DNA from: Sulfurimonas sp.
GTDB taxonomy: Bacteria; Campylobacterota; Campylobacteria; Campylobacterales; Sulfurimonadaceae
Length of the DNA stretch: 6,862 nt
Direction: 5' to 3'
Assembly (NCBI GenBank): GCA_026987995.1
Contig: JALSMC010000293.1
Coordinates: 1 to 6,862 of the forward strand
In this document: in pieces, positions 6,747-6,862 of the stretch
Layout: every line of letters starts with the position of its first letter
How positions within the stretch are numbered: position 1 is the stretch's first letter
The notes under the pieces: model-generated
Database searches by the model: none
Seen by the model: only the letters and a program-made list of their open reading frames with translations
Told to the model about the DNA's origin: nothing
Made by a program: the position numbers and the translations under genes

Positions 6747-6862
6747 TTAAATCAAACTAGTGGATAACTTCAAAAGGGTATTTTTATCAGTTTCATTAAT
6801 ATTTTGAAGTAATTCGGTTACAAAGTCAGTGAACTTTTTAGCTGTGCTAAAATATATGTTTT
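6745..6862. mobile_element. probable terminal segment of an insertion sequence abutting the pump gene
   Basis: Recognisable CzcA-type sequence stops between about 6735 and 6750, inside the region that should encode TM1. The remaining sequence to the edge carries only the end of the transposase-like ORF. Only one end of the element is in view, so terminal inverted repeats and the target duplication cannot be compared. A TA dinucleotide at 6743-6744 would fit the TA target preference of the IS630 family, but TA is common here. A contig or assembly junction at a repeat would look the same. Confidence 0.35.
6747..6862 (-). CDS. C-terminal end of a putative IS630-like transposase (open at the right edge)
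   Basis: The minus strand is open from the window edge to a TAA at 6749-6747, encoding NIYFSTAKKFTDFVTELLQN followed by INETDKNTLLKLSTSLI. The pattern is a short N-x-Y/F-F stretch, then an amphipathic helix with K/F/F/L spacing, a phase break, and a final helix. This resembles from memory the C-terminal tail of IS630/DDE-superfamily transposases, which read roughly as NKYF-x-F-x2-F-x6-FF. The catalytic DDE residues are outside the window. Its context supports a mobile element: it ends exactly where homology of the pump gene breaks off. It is in the same frame as the pump, separated only by the TAA. With 37 residues visible the family call is tentative; another unrelated hypothetical protein is possible. 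Confidence 0.45.
   Translation of the reverse strand, partial: NIYFSTAKKFTDFVTELLQNINETDKNTLLKLSTSLI

Overview
The window is AT-rich, and every recognisable gene lies on the minus strand. The lineage is probably Campylobacterota (the former Epsilonproteobacteria), Sulfurimonas- or Sulfurovum-like. This rests on composition, a sensor kinase with an HDFNTPL H-box, a T-rich promoter style without a clear -35, and overall protein texture; no marker gene proves it.

In transcription order, from right to left, the window holds six elements. (1) At 6747-6862 is the last 37 codons of an ORF entering from beyond the right edge, resembling the C-terminus of an IS630-like transposase. (2) At 3729-6746 is a heavy-metal efflux RND pump gene of the CzcA/CusA type. 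It lacks its true start, N-terminal cytoplasmic segment and most of TM1, because recognisable homology stops abruptly at about 6735-6750, where the transposase-like ORF ends. (3) At 3203-3646 is a small secreted protein rich in Met, Gln and His. (4) At 2332-3171 is a secreted outer-membrane beta-barrel candidate with an N-terminal thrombospondin-type-3 (calcium-binding) motif. (5) At 1682-2320 and 664-1701 are an OmpR-family response regulator and its membrane sensor kinase, with overlapping reading frames. (6) At 1-648 is the N-terminal 216 residues of DNA primase DnaG, cut by the left edge.

Spacing is tight from the Met-rich protein to dnaG (31, 11, -20 and 15 nt), so 3646 down to 1 is probably one transcription unit. 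An 82-nt gap holding a perfect 10-bp inverted repeat separates the pump from the rest. A reasonable working model is an envelope or metal-stress module: an efflux pump, a periplasmic Met/His-rich binder or chaperone-like protein, an outer-membrane protein, and a two-component system controlling them. The essential primase gene sits at its tail. The periplasmic adaptor and outer-membrane factor expected beside an RND pump are absent from the window; if present they would lie upstream, beyond the IS-like junction. No RNA genes or CRISPR arrays were seen, and no stretch over 300 nt lacks a gene.
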